Assembly (NCBI RefSeq): GCF_009884975.1
Contig: NZ_CP041970.1
Coordinates: forward strand, 3,658,001-3,722,000
Direction: 5' to 3'
Source: Acinetobacter dispersus
GTDB taxonomy: Bacteria; Pseudomonadota; Gammaproteobacteria; Pseudomonadales; Moraxellaceae
DNA: 64,000 nt
Position numbers and translations under genes: made by a program. This document shows positions 55,359 through 63,907 of this stretch, one piece after another. Each line of letters begins with the position of its first letter. Positions within the stretch are counted from its first letter, which is position 1. The notes beneath the pieces were generated by a model. That model saw only the letters and a program-made list of their open reading frames with translations. It did not search any database and had not been told where the DNA came from.

Positions 55359-55937
55359 ATGAATACTCTTGTCAAACATGGTGGGCCACGCCCTGGTGCT
55401 GGACGTAAAAGGACTGGCGAAGAAACACAGGTAATACGCGTGCCTTTGTCACAAGTTGTTCATATCAAAAACTATATTGAACAGAGTAAACAAAAATCAA
55501 CAGGGGATATTTGTCCTGGTTCTTTGCTTCAAGTAGATCCGCAGACATTGTTGGCCATTCCAATGGCTGAGGAACGTTTGTCGGCTGGTTTTCCTTCCCC
55601 TGCGCAGGATTATGTCGATAAATCTATTGATATGAATCAGCACTTGATTATGAATCCTACGGCCACCTTTATCGCTAAGGTGAACTCATCTTCATTGCGT
55701 GACATTGGAATCGACATCGATGACGAAGTGATTGTCGATCGTTCACTTGAGGCGAAGCATAGAGATATTGTGCTGGCTCTTATCGATAATGATTTCACCC
55801 TTAAACGTTTAATTATCGAAGGGGATAAACGCTGGTTAAAGGCTGAAAATCCAGAATATCCTGATATTCATTTGAAGGATGGTCAAGAACTTATAATCTG
55901 GGGTGTTGTTACTCGCTGCCTGAAGAAGTTTAGATGA
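55359..55937 (+). CDS. umuD: UmuD-like self-cleaving Pol V accessory protein or repressor
   Basis: The product is 192 residues. The C-terminal 110 residues align with UmuD: cleavage context SAGFPSPAQDYVDKSIDMNQ (Ala-Gly), catalytic Ser in AKVNSSSLRD (GDSM is replaced by SSSL, but the Ser is in register) and Lys in DFTLKRL. Unlike E. coli UmuD it has about 80 extra N-terminal residues (GGPRPGAGRKRTGEETQVIR, then VPLSQVVHIKNYIEQ) that could be a DNA-binding part, as in Acinetobacter UmuDAb. It overlaps umuC by 4 bases. Confidence 0.85.
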   Translation: MNTLVKHGGPRPGAGRKRTGEETQVIRVPLSQVVHIKNYIEQSKQKSTGDICPGSLLQVDPQTLLAIPMAEERLSAGFPSPAQDYVDKSIDMNQHLIMNPTATFIAKVNSSSLRDIGIDIDDEVIVDRSLEAKHRDIVLALIDNDFTLKRLIIEGDKRWLKAENPEYPDIHLKDGQELIIWGVVTRCLKKFR

Positions 55938-57223
55938 AAAAGCGTGTGTTTGCTCTGGTCGACGTCAACAATTGTTATGTGAGTTGTGAGCGTCTTTTTC
56001 AGCCACATCTAAATAACAAGCCTGTCATTGTGTTATCAAACAATGACGGCTGTGCAGTTGCGCGAAGTAACGAAGCTAAAATACTCGGGATCAAGATGGG
56101 TGTACCGCGATTCAAAATTAAGGATCTCATCGAGCAAAATAATGTCGTAGTTCTCTCCAGTAACTATGCTGTTTATGCGGAAATGTCTAAACGCTTTATG
56201 ACAATTCTTGGTAGCTACGTGCATAAGCAAGACCAAGAAATTTACTCTATTGACGAATGTTTTTTAGAGCTGACACATTACCAAAAAATTATTAATAACA
56301 CTGAATATGCCCATCAAATGAAGGCGCAAATTTTGAAATGGTTGGGGTTGCCTGTTTGCGTTGGGATTGGCTTTTCAAAAACTCAGGCCAAGCTCGCAAA
56401 TCATATTGCCAAGACATACCCGCATTTAAATGGGGTGTGCAATCTGGATGATATCGATCGTAAGGTTCTAAAGCATGTTTTTAGTCAAATTGATGTATCC
56501 GAAATTTGGGGAGTCGGTCGACAACACGCCAAGAAATTAAACTCACTTGGGATTGCTTCAGTACTAGATTTTATCTATGCAAATGAAAAGCTGATCCGTG
56601 GCCAGTTCTCTATCGTTATGCATCGCACCTGGTTGGAATTGCGTGGTCAAGCTTGTATCGAGTTAGAAGATACGCCACCGAATAAAAAACAGATTATCTC
56701 GAGCAGATCCTTTGGGCAGAAAGTTACTGAGCTGAATGACTTAAAAGCAGCTGTCAGCCTTTACACTGAAAAGGCTATTGAACGTTTGGCGGCTGAAGAA
56801 CAACTTTGTGGTTGCATGATTGTTTTTGCTTACTCCAGTCCATTCGATGAACGTGAGCCATTCTACAAAGGGGAAGCTACTTTCGGCTTTCCTGAAGCTA
56901 CAGACAATGTAATGACGTTGGTGAAAAAGGCAACTGAACTTATGGAAGGGGTGTATAAGAAAGGGGTCAAGTTTAAAAAGTGTGGTGTGATTCTGACAGG
57001 GTTAGAGCCTAAATCTGGTCATATTTATGACCTGCTTTCGGATATGGAGCACATTGAAAAAGCTGATAAGTTGCTGAAGGCATGGAGTCAGATCCGCGAC
57101 AAATATGGTAGTAAAGGGATCTCAGTTGGGGCAGGGGGCTTGGGTGGTAACTGGACCATGCAGAGATCCAATTTAACCCCCAATTATTTTACTGCAGAAG
57201 GAATGATTCGAGTGAATCATTAA
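55934..57223 (+). CDS. umuC: DNA polymerase V catalytic subunit UmuC (Y-family)
   Basis: This 429-residue Y-family polymerase shows FALVDVNNCYVSCERLFQP (catalytic Asp), VVLSNNDGCAVARSNEAK, YSIDECFLEL (SIDE motif), VCVGIGFSKTQAKLANHIAK, and the little-finger domain. The gene overlaps umuD by ATGA. It carries out error-prone translesion synthesis. Its stop shares bases with the stop of the convergent tail gene D. Confidence 0.93.
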   Translation: MKKRVFALVDVNNCYVSCERLFQPHLNNKPVIVLSNNDGCAVARSNEAKILGIKMGVPRFKIKDLIEQNNVVVLSSNYAVYAEMSKRFMTILGSYVHKQDQEIYSIDECFLELTHYQKIINNTEYAHQMKAQILKWLGLPVCVGIGFSKTQAKLANHIAKTYPHLNGVCNLDDIDRKVLKHVFSQIDVSEIWGVGRQHAKKLNSLGIASVLDFIYANEKLIRGQFSIVMHRTWLELRGQACIELEDTPPNKKQIISSRSFGQKVTELNDLKAAVSLYTEKAIERLAAEEQLCGCMIVFAYSSPFDEREPFYKGEATFGFPEATDNVMTLVKKATELMEGVYKKGVKFKKCGVILTGLEPKSGHIYDLLSDMEHIEKADKLLKAWSQIRDKYGSKGISVGAGGLGGNWTMQRSNLTPNYFTAEGMIRVNH

Positions 57224-58203
57224 ATATTAGCTTCCATTTCAAGTTGAGTTGAAAGACCTCCGCTAGAATTGTAGTTGTGGGTGGCTTTGGCCACAATCCA
57301 TTTAAGTTTATCTGCTTGTTTTTTAAAGCCTTGAATTATGACTGGTGTCTCTGTAGAAACTTCAGGAACACCATATGCTGTATTAAAGCTAAACGTTGCC
57401 TTTTCACGATCAATCTTTTGTTTTTCAGCTTCAGCAGCACGTTGTGCTTCGTCTTTATTTGCAAAAGTTCCTTTAATTGTCTTGATCTTTCCTTCTTGGC
57501 CAGCGGTGACTTTTTTAGCTTTGGCATCACCCTTGTCCTGGTATTTTGCAGCGACACCAGTATGATCGCTATCCCGATCTTCTTCTGCATAACGCCATTG
57601 GTCACCTTTACTTCGAGCGATCGTAAAAGATTGCAGGTTTTTACCTGAAGCTGATAAACCAGAACCAGCTTGGAAAATGAGAAGCCGATCTTTTTTTATC
57701 GTCATCTCAGCACCATTTTGCTTCGCCAGGCGTTTTAAGAAGTTTAAATCTGATTCATTCGTCTGGTCGACATGCTGAATGGCTATGCTGGCAAGTTGGC
57801 CATTAATATTTAACTTTAAGTTATGCTCTTTTGCCACACTTTGGGCAATTACACCTAATGTTTGGCCATGAAATGATTTACTTTTTGCCGTTTTAATATT
57901 GCTGCGAAAATTTGCGCTAGATCCTCGAATTGTCATGACATCTGGTGGGCCACCCAACTCGGTACCATCAACGATAAAGTCACCTTTGTCATGTAATGGT
58001 TCACCCAGCCACCCAAGTTTACAATTGATTTTGACACCACGCTTTGGCAGCTCTAAAGCCCCATCATGATCATTGAGTGTGATATTGATTTGATCAGCTT
58101 CATCAGCACGATTGTCTGTCACGCTGACTGTCATAATGCGAGATGTGATTAAATTATTGAGTGGTTTATTATCAGCAGTCAAAATGCAAACAGGAGTCTT
58201 CAT
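57220..58203 (-). CDS. D: P2-like late control / tail protein gpD
   Basis: This 327-residue protein reads PVCILTADNKPLNN, GVKINCKLGWLG, FIVDGTELGGPPDVMTIRG, QTLGVIAQSVAKEHNL, then KRLAKQNGAEMTI. This is the phage late control gene D (gpD) family, a hub/spike-base protein of P2-like contractile tails. It is the last gene of the leftward tail operon, overlapping U by 4 bases. Its stop overlaps the umuC stop. Confidence 0.9.
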   Translation of the reverse strand: MKTPVCILTADNKPLNNLITSRIMTVSVTDNRADEADQINITLNDHDGALELPKRGVKINCKLGWLGEPLHDKGDFIVDGTELGGPPDVMTIRGSSANFRSNIKTAKSKSFHGQTLGVIAQSVAKEHNLKLNINGQLASIAIQHVDQTNESDLNFLKRLAKQNGAEMTIKKDRLLIFQAGSGLSASGKNLQSFTIARSKGDQWRYAEEDRDSDHTGVAAKYQDKGDAKAKKVTAGQEGKIKTIKGTFANKDEAQRAAEAEKQKIDREKATFSFNTAYGVPEVSTETPVIIQGFKKQADKLKWIVAKATHNYNSSGGLSTQLEMEANI

Positions 58204-58619
58204 ACAGCATCCTCCGTAATTTGTTGTTGATCTATCTGTTCATCATCCGTTCTTGAAAGCTTAATTGTGAAATCAATTTTTCTGGCCACGGCTATGTCTG
58301 TCAAAATTCCTTTGGTTTCATCTAAAGAATCAATTTTATAAACGCCATAGATGTAACCACTCCCATCAACCAATAAATAGCTTTGGCCACGATCTGCCAT
58401 AGCAGCAATATCATCGATCGACTGACGTCGACCGAATCCATGTTCTTGATAAATTACTCCTGTCAAAGTAACAGTGTCTTCGCCAGCACCCATAAACTGG
58501 ACAGCATCACGACCTTTGGCCACGGCATTAGAACCGTATTTCCACTGGCGTTGACGCTGTAATTCATTAAAGCTAAGAACGTCGGTCGTAAATAAAAATT
58601 GTCCTAAAGCCATCAACAT
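58200..58619 (-). CDS. U: P2-like tail protein gpU
   Basis: This 139-residue protein has MALGQFLFTTDVLSFNELQR at the start and WKYGSNAVAKGRDAVQF and LTGVIYQEHGFG, typical of the phage P2 GpU family. GpU is part of the tail tip region. It lies between the tape measure (8 bases) and D (4-base overlap). Confidence 0.9.
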   Translation of the reverse strand: MLMALGQFLFTTDVLSFNELQRQRQWKYGSNAVAKGRDAVQFMGAGEDTVTLTGVIYQEHGFGRRQSIDDIAAMADRGQSYLLVDGSGYIYGVYKIDSLDETKGILTDIAVARKIDFTIKLSRTDDEQIDQQQITEDAV

Positions 58620-58627
58620 AATTTCAC

Positions 58628-61222
58628 CTATAGATCACTGAAGGAGCGACGCTGAGAAGCTTCAGCCATACGTTGGGCTTTTGCTACTTCCTGTGCGACT
58701 AGTTGTGCCAATGCTTGTTCATCCATACCTGCTGAAGGGTAAATATTAAATACTTGCTGGAAGGATATTGGAGTAGCGGTTGCCCCAGGCACAGATGCTG
58801 TGAGTGGTTTACGACGATCAAAACTAAATGGTTGGTTAACCATGGGTTGTGCCGTGTCAAACACTCCGAGCAAACCTTGACTTGCTGTGAGCATTGCTTT
58901 GTTCGGTAGGTTACTATTTTGATCGATACCGAGTGCAAGACCTTGCATGTTGTAAGCACCCAATTGAGCAAATACACGTGAAGGGGAGTGGATACCGAAT
59001 GTACTTTTAACGCTACTGGTGACTTGAGCTGCAGCAGCTTTCGCCTTTTCAACTACAGCACCGACGGCACTGATAATGCCATTGCCAAGACCTTGCATTA
59101 GCATCTGGCCAAAACCTGTAAACGTACTCGGTAATTGAATCCCGAAGTAGTTCATCACAGCAGCAAAGGCTTGGTAAAACAGGCCTATTGGCGACCAATT
59201 AATAATTGTTGCTGAGATGTTGGCTATACCACTATTAAAGAAGCCTTGAATCTGCTGCCAAACTTGAGATGCACCAGCTGTAATGCTGTTCCATATTCCA
59301 ATAAAAAATTGTTTAATTGGTTCCCAATTTCGATAAATCATATATGCAGCAACGGCCAGTAATGTAATAGCCAGGATCAAGGGGTTTGTAAGCATTAATC
59401 GCCCGACAGTAAATATCATCCGACCAAGCCACATTGCAGCACTTCCAATCATTTTAATGATACTGATGAAGCCGAAACCTTTTGCACCTAGGACACCAAA
59501 AGTTAAGCGTAGTAGAGCCATTGGTCCAAGTAAGGCCACAAGTCCAAGGGATAAGGCACTGAATGCAGCCAGAAGAAGAACAACAAATGCAATTGTCTTC
59601 ATAATTGTGTTCGATAATTGAGGGTTAGCTTTTGACCATGCTCCAACTTTTTCTGTGATATTCGTTAGCCATGTAACAGTAGTTTTTAATTCTGGAGCAA
59701 TTGATTCACCGAAGTTCACCATTGCATTGGTAAATGTTCCAGATGCAGCATCCCACAAATTGGTTAGTGTTCCTAACTGTGCATTTACACGTTGTTGAAG
59801 ATTTGCCTGATCCGCCATTTTTTTAACCATCGAGTCATAACCAGCTTGGCCATTGTCGATAATCGTATTAAGTGCAAAGATAGTTTCTTTGTCGTTACCC
59901 CAAATCTTTTCTAGGATTTTGCCACGTTCAGAAGAGCTAAATTTTTTAAGTTTATCTAGCTCTTTGTACATTTTTTCAATACCTGCAAATTCTCCTTTCC
60001 CATTGGTAAAGTCTAGATTTAAAGAAATGTCATAATCTTTATTTAGCTTTGAAAGTTTGGTTTTCATATCTAAATCAAGTGATGAAGACAACACTTTGCT
60101 AATGGCATTACCTGCAGATCCACCTTCAGTCATACCAGCATTACCCAGCATCGTGAGTAGAGGTCCCATTGCTTTAGTGCCTTTTAAGCACTCAAGACGT
60201 ACGACCTTCATACCTGCTGCCATACCGACAAAACCTTGTAACATCCAATCTGGATCTAAACCCGTGTGATGCATACGTTGAATCTGGTCCATGAATTGCA
60301 ACATATCGCCAGAGGCCGTTTTGGTCGCATCTGATAATTGAGCAACAAATTTAGCTGAAGCTGGGTAGTCCATTTTCATAACTAAACCTACATACGCAGC
60401 GGACTCACCAATTCCATCTAAAATTTTGTCAGCACTTATACCTTCTTTGACTAGTACATTCATCATTTGTTTAAAGTCAGCAGTAGTCCCTGGCAATTGC
60501 GTCCCTAGTTTATCTGCTAGGGCGTTAATGCTGCCAAACTGCTTTGCAACCTGGCCATTGGCTTGCATCATAGAAACACGCAAATCTGTAGCTGCAGATT
60601 CAGACTCAGCATACGCCTTGATGGGTACTGAAATTGCAGCTGTACCAGCAGCAGCTTGAATACCCGCGTTCATGCCCATACCACCTAATTTGCTGATACG
60701 TGCTTGATCTGCAGCATATTGTTTCTGGATATTGGACACCTGGTCTAAAGCAGTCTTCTTTTTCCTTAAAGCATCTGTGACATCTTTGATTTGAGACCGC
60801 AGTCGTTTTTCATCATCACCTAATGTTCTTGTACTGACTCCAGCTTGAGTTAACGATTGACGTAGCCGTTGCAAATGCTGAATTTGATCTTGCTCGGCTA
60901 GCTTGAGTTGTTTTACTGCGAGCCGAGCACGATCCAGTTCTTTGGTCATGGCCTTGGTTGGGTTGGTAATGGCAGCATGAGCTTGTGCCAGCTGCTGTGC
61001 GCGAATCTGGGCATCTTTCATTTCCCCCCGAGTTTTATCAAGCTCACTACTCAATCGTTTAAATGAAGTAATATCGGCCTGAGTTCGGTTGAGTTTTTTT
61101 AAAGTTGCCTGTTGTGCTTCAAAAGAGGCTGTTAAACGTTTGGCTTTATCCTGGATATCTTTAAGTGGTTTGGATGCCTTATCCAGTACTTCAAGCACAG
61201 CCTGTAAACTTAATTTACTCAT
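58628..61222 (-). CDS. T: Phage tail tape measure protein gpT
   Basis: This 864-residue protein has an N-terminal coiled coil (KLKLAEQDQIQHLQRLRQSL, KRLRSQIKDVTDALRKKK), a TMP core with MNAGIQAAAGTAAISVPIKA, hydrophobic segments near residues 545-580 and 605-625, and a C-terminal end with KSTFGIHSPSRVFAQLGAYN. Tape-measure proteins set tail length and help DNA entry. Its ATG overlaps the stop of the E' frame (ATGA). TPR-like or lysozyme domains are not visible. Confidence 0.92.
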   Translation of the reverse strand: MSKLSLQAVLEVLDKASKPLKDIQDKAKRLTASFEAQQATLKKLNRTQADITSFKRLSSELDKTRGEMKDAQIRAQQLAQAHAAITNPTKAMTKELDRARLAVKQLKLAEQDQIQHLQRLRQSLTQAGVSTRTLGDDEKRLRSQIKDVTDALRKKKTALDQVSNIQKQYAADQARISKLGGMGMNAGIQAAAGTAAISVPIKAYAESESAATDLRVSMMQANGQVAKQFGSINALADKLGTQLPGTTADFKQMMNVLVKEGISADKILDGIGESAAYVGLVMKMDYPASAKFVAQLSDATKTASGDMLQFMDQIQRMHHTGLDPDWMLQGFVGMAAGMKVVRLECLKGTKAMGPLLTMLGNAGMTEGGSAGNAISKVLSSSLDLDMKTKLSKLNKDYDISLNLDFTNGKGEFAGIEKMYKELDKLKKFSSSERGKILEKIWGNDKETIFALNTIIDNGQAGYDSMVKKMADQANLQQRVNAQLGTLTNLWDAASGTFTNAMVNFGESIAPELKTTVTWLTNITEKVGAWSKANPQLSNTIMKTIAFVVLLLAAFSALSLGLVALLGPMALLRLTFGVLGAKGFGFISIIKMIGSAAMWLGRMIFTVGRLMLTNPLILAITLLAVAAYMIYRNWEPIKQFFIGIWNSITAGASQVWQQIQGFFNSGIANISATIINWSPIGLFYQAFAAVMNYFGIQLPSTFTGFGQMLMQGLGNGIISAVGAVVEKAKAAAAQVTSSVKSTFGIHSPSRVFAQLGAYNMQGLALGIDQNSNLPNKAMLTASQGLLGVFDTAQPMVNQPFSFDRRKPLTASVPGATATPISFQQVFNIYPSAGMDEQALAQLVAQEVAKAQRMAEASQRRSFSDL

Positions 61223-61724
61223 TTACTGTCCGTAGTTTCCCAACGTGCCCGTGCACGTTCACGCCATTGCATCAATTCATCAAGGTCGAAGTCATCACAT
61301 TCTGTGGCTGACCAGTGAAAAACCACTGCTATATCAGCAATGGCATCATCGACACTTACTGGAATTCGTCCTTCGTATCCACGAAAAAACTTATGATTTC
61401 CTTACCTAGCTTGGTTAGGTCAGCAGGATCTAGTTCAAAGACATCATTTTCTGACATGGTAGGTAATGAAATTCGGCTTGCCACTTTAGCAATGGAGTCG
61501 ATATCCAGCTGCAGTAAATTAACCAGAGATAAGCCTCGTAATGCCCTAGATTTTGGCTTGCGGATTACTACTTCTTTGATTAGTTTTTCCCCTCGTTTAT
61601 AGCCATGATCAAAGTTTACTGTAATGACATTAGGGTCTTTTACAGCTTCAAGGTTTTCAACTTGCTCAGTTGTAGGGAGTGTCGGTTGAGTTTGGGTATT
61701 CGTCATTATTGTCATCCTTAACAA
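61219..61724 (-). CDS. E: Tail assembly chaperone gpE+E' by -1 frameshift
   Basis: Frame 0 gives gpE of 122 residues (61724 to 61356) ending SFFVDTKDEFQ. A slippery heptamer T TTT TTC (61389-61383) allows -1 shift. The new frame continues through RGYEGRIPVSVDDAIADIAV and WSATECDDFDLDELMQWRER to a stop at 61219, giving about 168 residues. The C-terminal part is the GpE family, as in P2. E and E+E' are the tail assembly chaperones that coat the tape measure. Confidence 0.88.
61383..61389 (-). promoter_or_regulatory. Programmed -1 frameshift site for E/E'
   Basis: The minus-strand heptamer is T TTT TTC in phase with gene E (AGT TTT TTC GTG). The downstream -1 frame is open for 54 residues and encodes the GpE motif, so this is a functional-looking P2-type slippery site. 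Confidence 0.88.
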
Positions 61725-61742
61725 ATAATTAGATTAAAGCCC

Positions 61743-61762
61743 CACGCTAAAAAATTAGCGTG
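61743..61762 (-). other. Intercistronic hairpin between FII and E
   Basis: CACGCTAA and TTAGCGTG pair around TTTT (minus strand), between the tail tube stop and the E start. A U-tract is missing after the stem, so a processing or attenuation role is more likely than termination. Confidence 0.6.
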
Positions 61763-61782
61763 AGGTTGGAGAGGGGAGTAGT

Positions 61783-62295
61783 TTAAAGTCCTAGGAAATC
61801 TTTAATTTGTTGTGCTAGATCACTGTCACCAAATCGTTCAATGCCATTCACGAAATCTAGCTCGACTTCGACAATGCCATCTTTTTCGAGACGGTAATAG
61901 GTCAATGAATAAGTCATCTTGGTCTCGCCTTTTTCACCTGGTGTTGTATCGCCTGGATCAAGCTCTCTGGCAAAACCACGCATATAGATCTCAACGCCTT
62001 GTGTTGCACAAGTATCTTGGTCTTCATAGATGGCTACGTAACGTAGAGGTAAATCGGAGATACCTACACGACCAAGCTGGCGATAAATTTTAGTATCAAA
62101 GCCCGTATAGGTAACTTCTGACTGTAATTTTTCCCAACCAAGTGCAAGATCGACTTCGCCAATCATGCCAGCCCCACGATGGCTATCAGTTTTCTTTGTA
62201 AGTTTTGGCAGGGTCATCGTGGCAGCGACACCTACCCAATTCACGCTATCAACAAATACGTTGAAGTTTTTTAGTGTACGAGGTAATGCAGACAT
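61783..62295 (-). CDS. FII: Phage major tail tube protein (P2 FII-like)
   Basis: This 170-residue protein begins LPRTLKNFNVFVDSVNWVG and has LPKLTKKTD, GMIGEVDLALGWEKLQSEVT, QLGRVGISDLPLRYVAIYED and RGFARELDPGDTTPGEKGET, matching the P2 FII tube family. It polymerises inside the contractile sheath. It starts 12 bases after the sheath gene. Confidence 0.92.
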   Translation of the reverse strand: MSALPRTLKNFNVFVDSVNWVGVAATMTLPKLTKKTDSHRGAGMIGEVDLALGWEKLQSEVTYTGFDTKIYRQLGRVGISDLPLRYVAIYEDQDTCATQGVEIYMRGFARELDPGDTTPGEKGETKMTYSLTYYRLEKDGIVEVELDFVNGIERFGDSDLAQQIKDFLGL

Positions 62296-62307
62296 TAATG
62301 CAAATCC

Positions 62308-62961
62308 TTATGCAGCAGTTGGGAGGTCTTCAAGCCCGCCACCTGTAATGAGTTTGCCGAAATCAATCATAAAACGTCCTGTAATACGTTGATTCAGCAC
62401 TAGGTTTTCAAGTGGTGGGATAGGTGTGTAATCGTAATCGATACAGAGCAAACCATTCATAAGACTTTCTGTAGGGTTTAAAGATGCGTCAAACCATACA
62501 GAACCACCCATTAATCGACGTTCTTTACCTGAAGACAGGCGACGTAAATAAGCATTGATAGAGTCGATAATATCTTTGGCCAGATACGGTGTTAATGGCT
62601 GGTCTACGAAAGGGAAACAGGCTTCAATGATGCTTTCTTTAATCACCTGAGCAGTACGTACGAACACTTCAAAAACAAAACGCGGATCAGCGGAAGGTGT
62701 ACGATTCCCCCAGAAGCGGATGCCGTTGTGTTGAATCATCGTCGTAATTTCATGGCTATTCAGATAACCAGCATCGGTGTCTGGATCTTCTAAATCCCAA
62801 GTAATTACCTGGCTAATTCCTGTTGGACCAGTCAAAACTACGTTTGACAGCGATTTATGCCAACCGACTGTTTTATCGAGATGTGCACGGGTCGCTGCAG
62901 CAACTACTGCAGCATTTAAAATGCCATCCCCGTAAATTGGTTTTGGTGTAACTTCAGGCAT
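62308..62961 (-). CDS. FI: Phage tail sheath protein, N-terminally shortened (P2 FI-like)
   Basis: This 217-residue protein carries only the C-terminal half of a P2-type sheath: GWHKSLSNVVLTGPTGISQV, IQHNGIRFWGNRTPSADPRF, DIIDSINAYLRRLSSGKERRL and LCIDYDYTPIPPLENLVLNQ. P2 FI has about 396 residues, so roughly 180 N-terminal residues are missing. AAGGAG lies 8 bases before the ATG, so the short frame looks translatable. No remnant of the missing half is seen in the preceding gene. A deletion or recombination is likely; a functional sheath is doubtful. Confidence 0.85.
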   Translation of the reverse strand: MPEVTPKPIYGDGILNAAVVAAATRAHLDKTVGWHKSLSNVVLTGPTGISQVITWDLEDPDTDAGYLNSHEITTMIQHNGIRFWGNRTPSADPRFVFEVFVRTAQVIKESIIEACFPFVDQPLTPYLAKDIIDSINAYLRRLSSGKERRLMGGSVWFDASLNPTESLMNGLLCIDYDYTPIPPLENLVLNQRITGRFMIDFGKLITGGGLEDLPTAA

Positions 62962-62975
62962 GAGCCTTCTCCTTG

Positions 62976-63872
62976 TTACGTTGGTATATAACTACTTAAC
63001 GGTTTTAACTTGCCTTCGAAAAAGTAGTAATCAGTTTGTTCATAGGTAGTCTGCTGGCCATCAGGAACATAAATTTCTGATGGATGAGTTCCTGATGAGC
63101 CACCATTGCCCCAAGCATTTCCATCAATCGCTGGTGGAAGGATGCTTCTAAAAATCAAAGTCCTTAAGTTATAAAGATTCACAAAGGCCCAAGCATCGAT
63201 GGAACTTAAACCTGCGCCCAGATCTAGGGTCACAATTGCATTACATGCGCTGAAGGTATTGTTGCCAATTGTTTGAACAGAATCTGGAATTTTTAGATTC
63301 ACCAAAGCAGAGCAATCTGAGAATGCATAGTGTGAAATAGTCTGCAAACCATTATTAAAAGTGATTTTATTGAGCTTATTCCAAAATCTAAATGTATTAG
63401 CTGCAACAGTTTTAACATTTGAATTGAATACTAGTTCAGTCGCTAGGTCTCTGTAAGCTAAACGTGCTTCTGTTTCTAGAACAGTTTCGCCTGTTAGTTC
63501 ATAGATCCATGAGCCATTAACAAGATACTTAATATCCCACGCTGGTTCTGGAGGAATAGCTCCTGACAAACAGACTGAGAAATTGCCATCAGAAAATCTA
63601 TATAGTGTTGGATTGGTATTAGTATTGGCACCATACAGTTCAAGTCCATCTAGTATTTTTTTGAGACGAAAACGTACATTCAGATTACTTATATTTCTAT
63701 AAGTCACCTCAGCTTTGGTATAAATACCAACATTAATTGGGTCGGGAAATACTGTCACAGATGAAGTTACTGATGCAGGAAGATTTTCCATAGGTACACC
63801 GTTTACTTCATAAGTGAAGTTATTTACAGCCGCATTAATAAGGCTGTTGTAGTTTCCTGTCTCATAATGCAA
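62976..63872 (-). CDS. BspA-type leucine-rich-repeat tail protein
   Basis: About 298 residues from TTG 63872. In the same frame it could be read from 63923 by -1 frameshift from the preceding gene. The first 170 residues are beta-rich, with no known domain. The C-terminal part has at least four BspA-like LRR units (TISHYAFSDCSALVNLKIPD, TIGNNTFSACNAIVTLDLGA, SIDAWAFVNLYNLRTLIF). No ribosome site precedes the TTG. It lies where P2 has its tail fibre/assembly genes, before FI, so host-surface binding is plausible. An unusual class of tail-linked protein. Confidence 0.7.
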   Translation of the reverse strand: MHYETGNYNSLINAAVNNFTYEVNGVPMENLPASVTSSVTVFPDPINVGIYTKAEVTYRNISNLNVRFRLKKILDGLELYGANTNTNPTLYRFSDGNFSVCLSGAIPPEPAWDIKYLVNGSWIYELTGETVLETEARLAYRDLATELVFNSNVKTVAANTFRFWNKLNKITFNNGLQTISHYAFSDCSALVNLKIPDSVQTIGNNTFSACNAIVTLDLGAGLSSIDAWAFVNLYNLRTLIFRSILPPAIDGNAWGNGGSSGTHPSEIYVPDGQQTTYEQTDYYFFEGKLKPLSSYIPT

Positions 63873-63907
63873 TACAAGAGTTGTTGTATTTGTAGCCCCC
63901 TCACAGC

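Noticed and set aside
55300-55360. E. coli-type LexA box before umuD
   Set aside because: No CTG-N10-CAG is present; Acinetobacter uses a UmuDAb-type operator, and the ACTTGAA/TTCAAGT palindrome fits that better.
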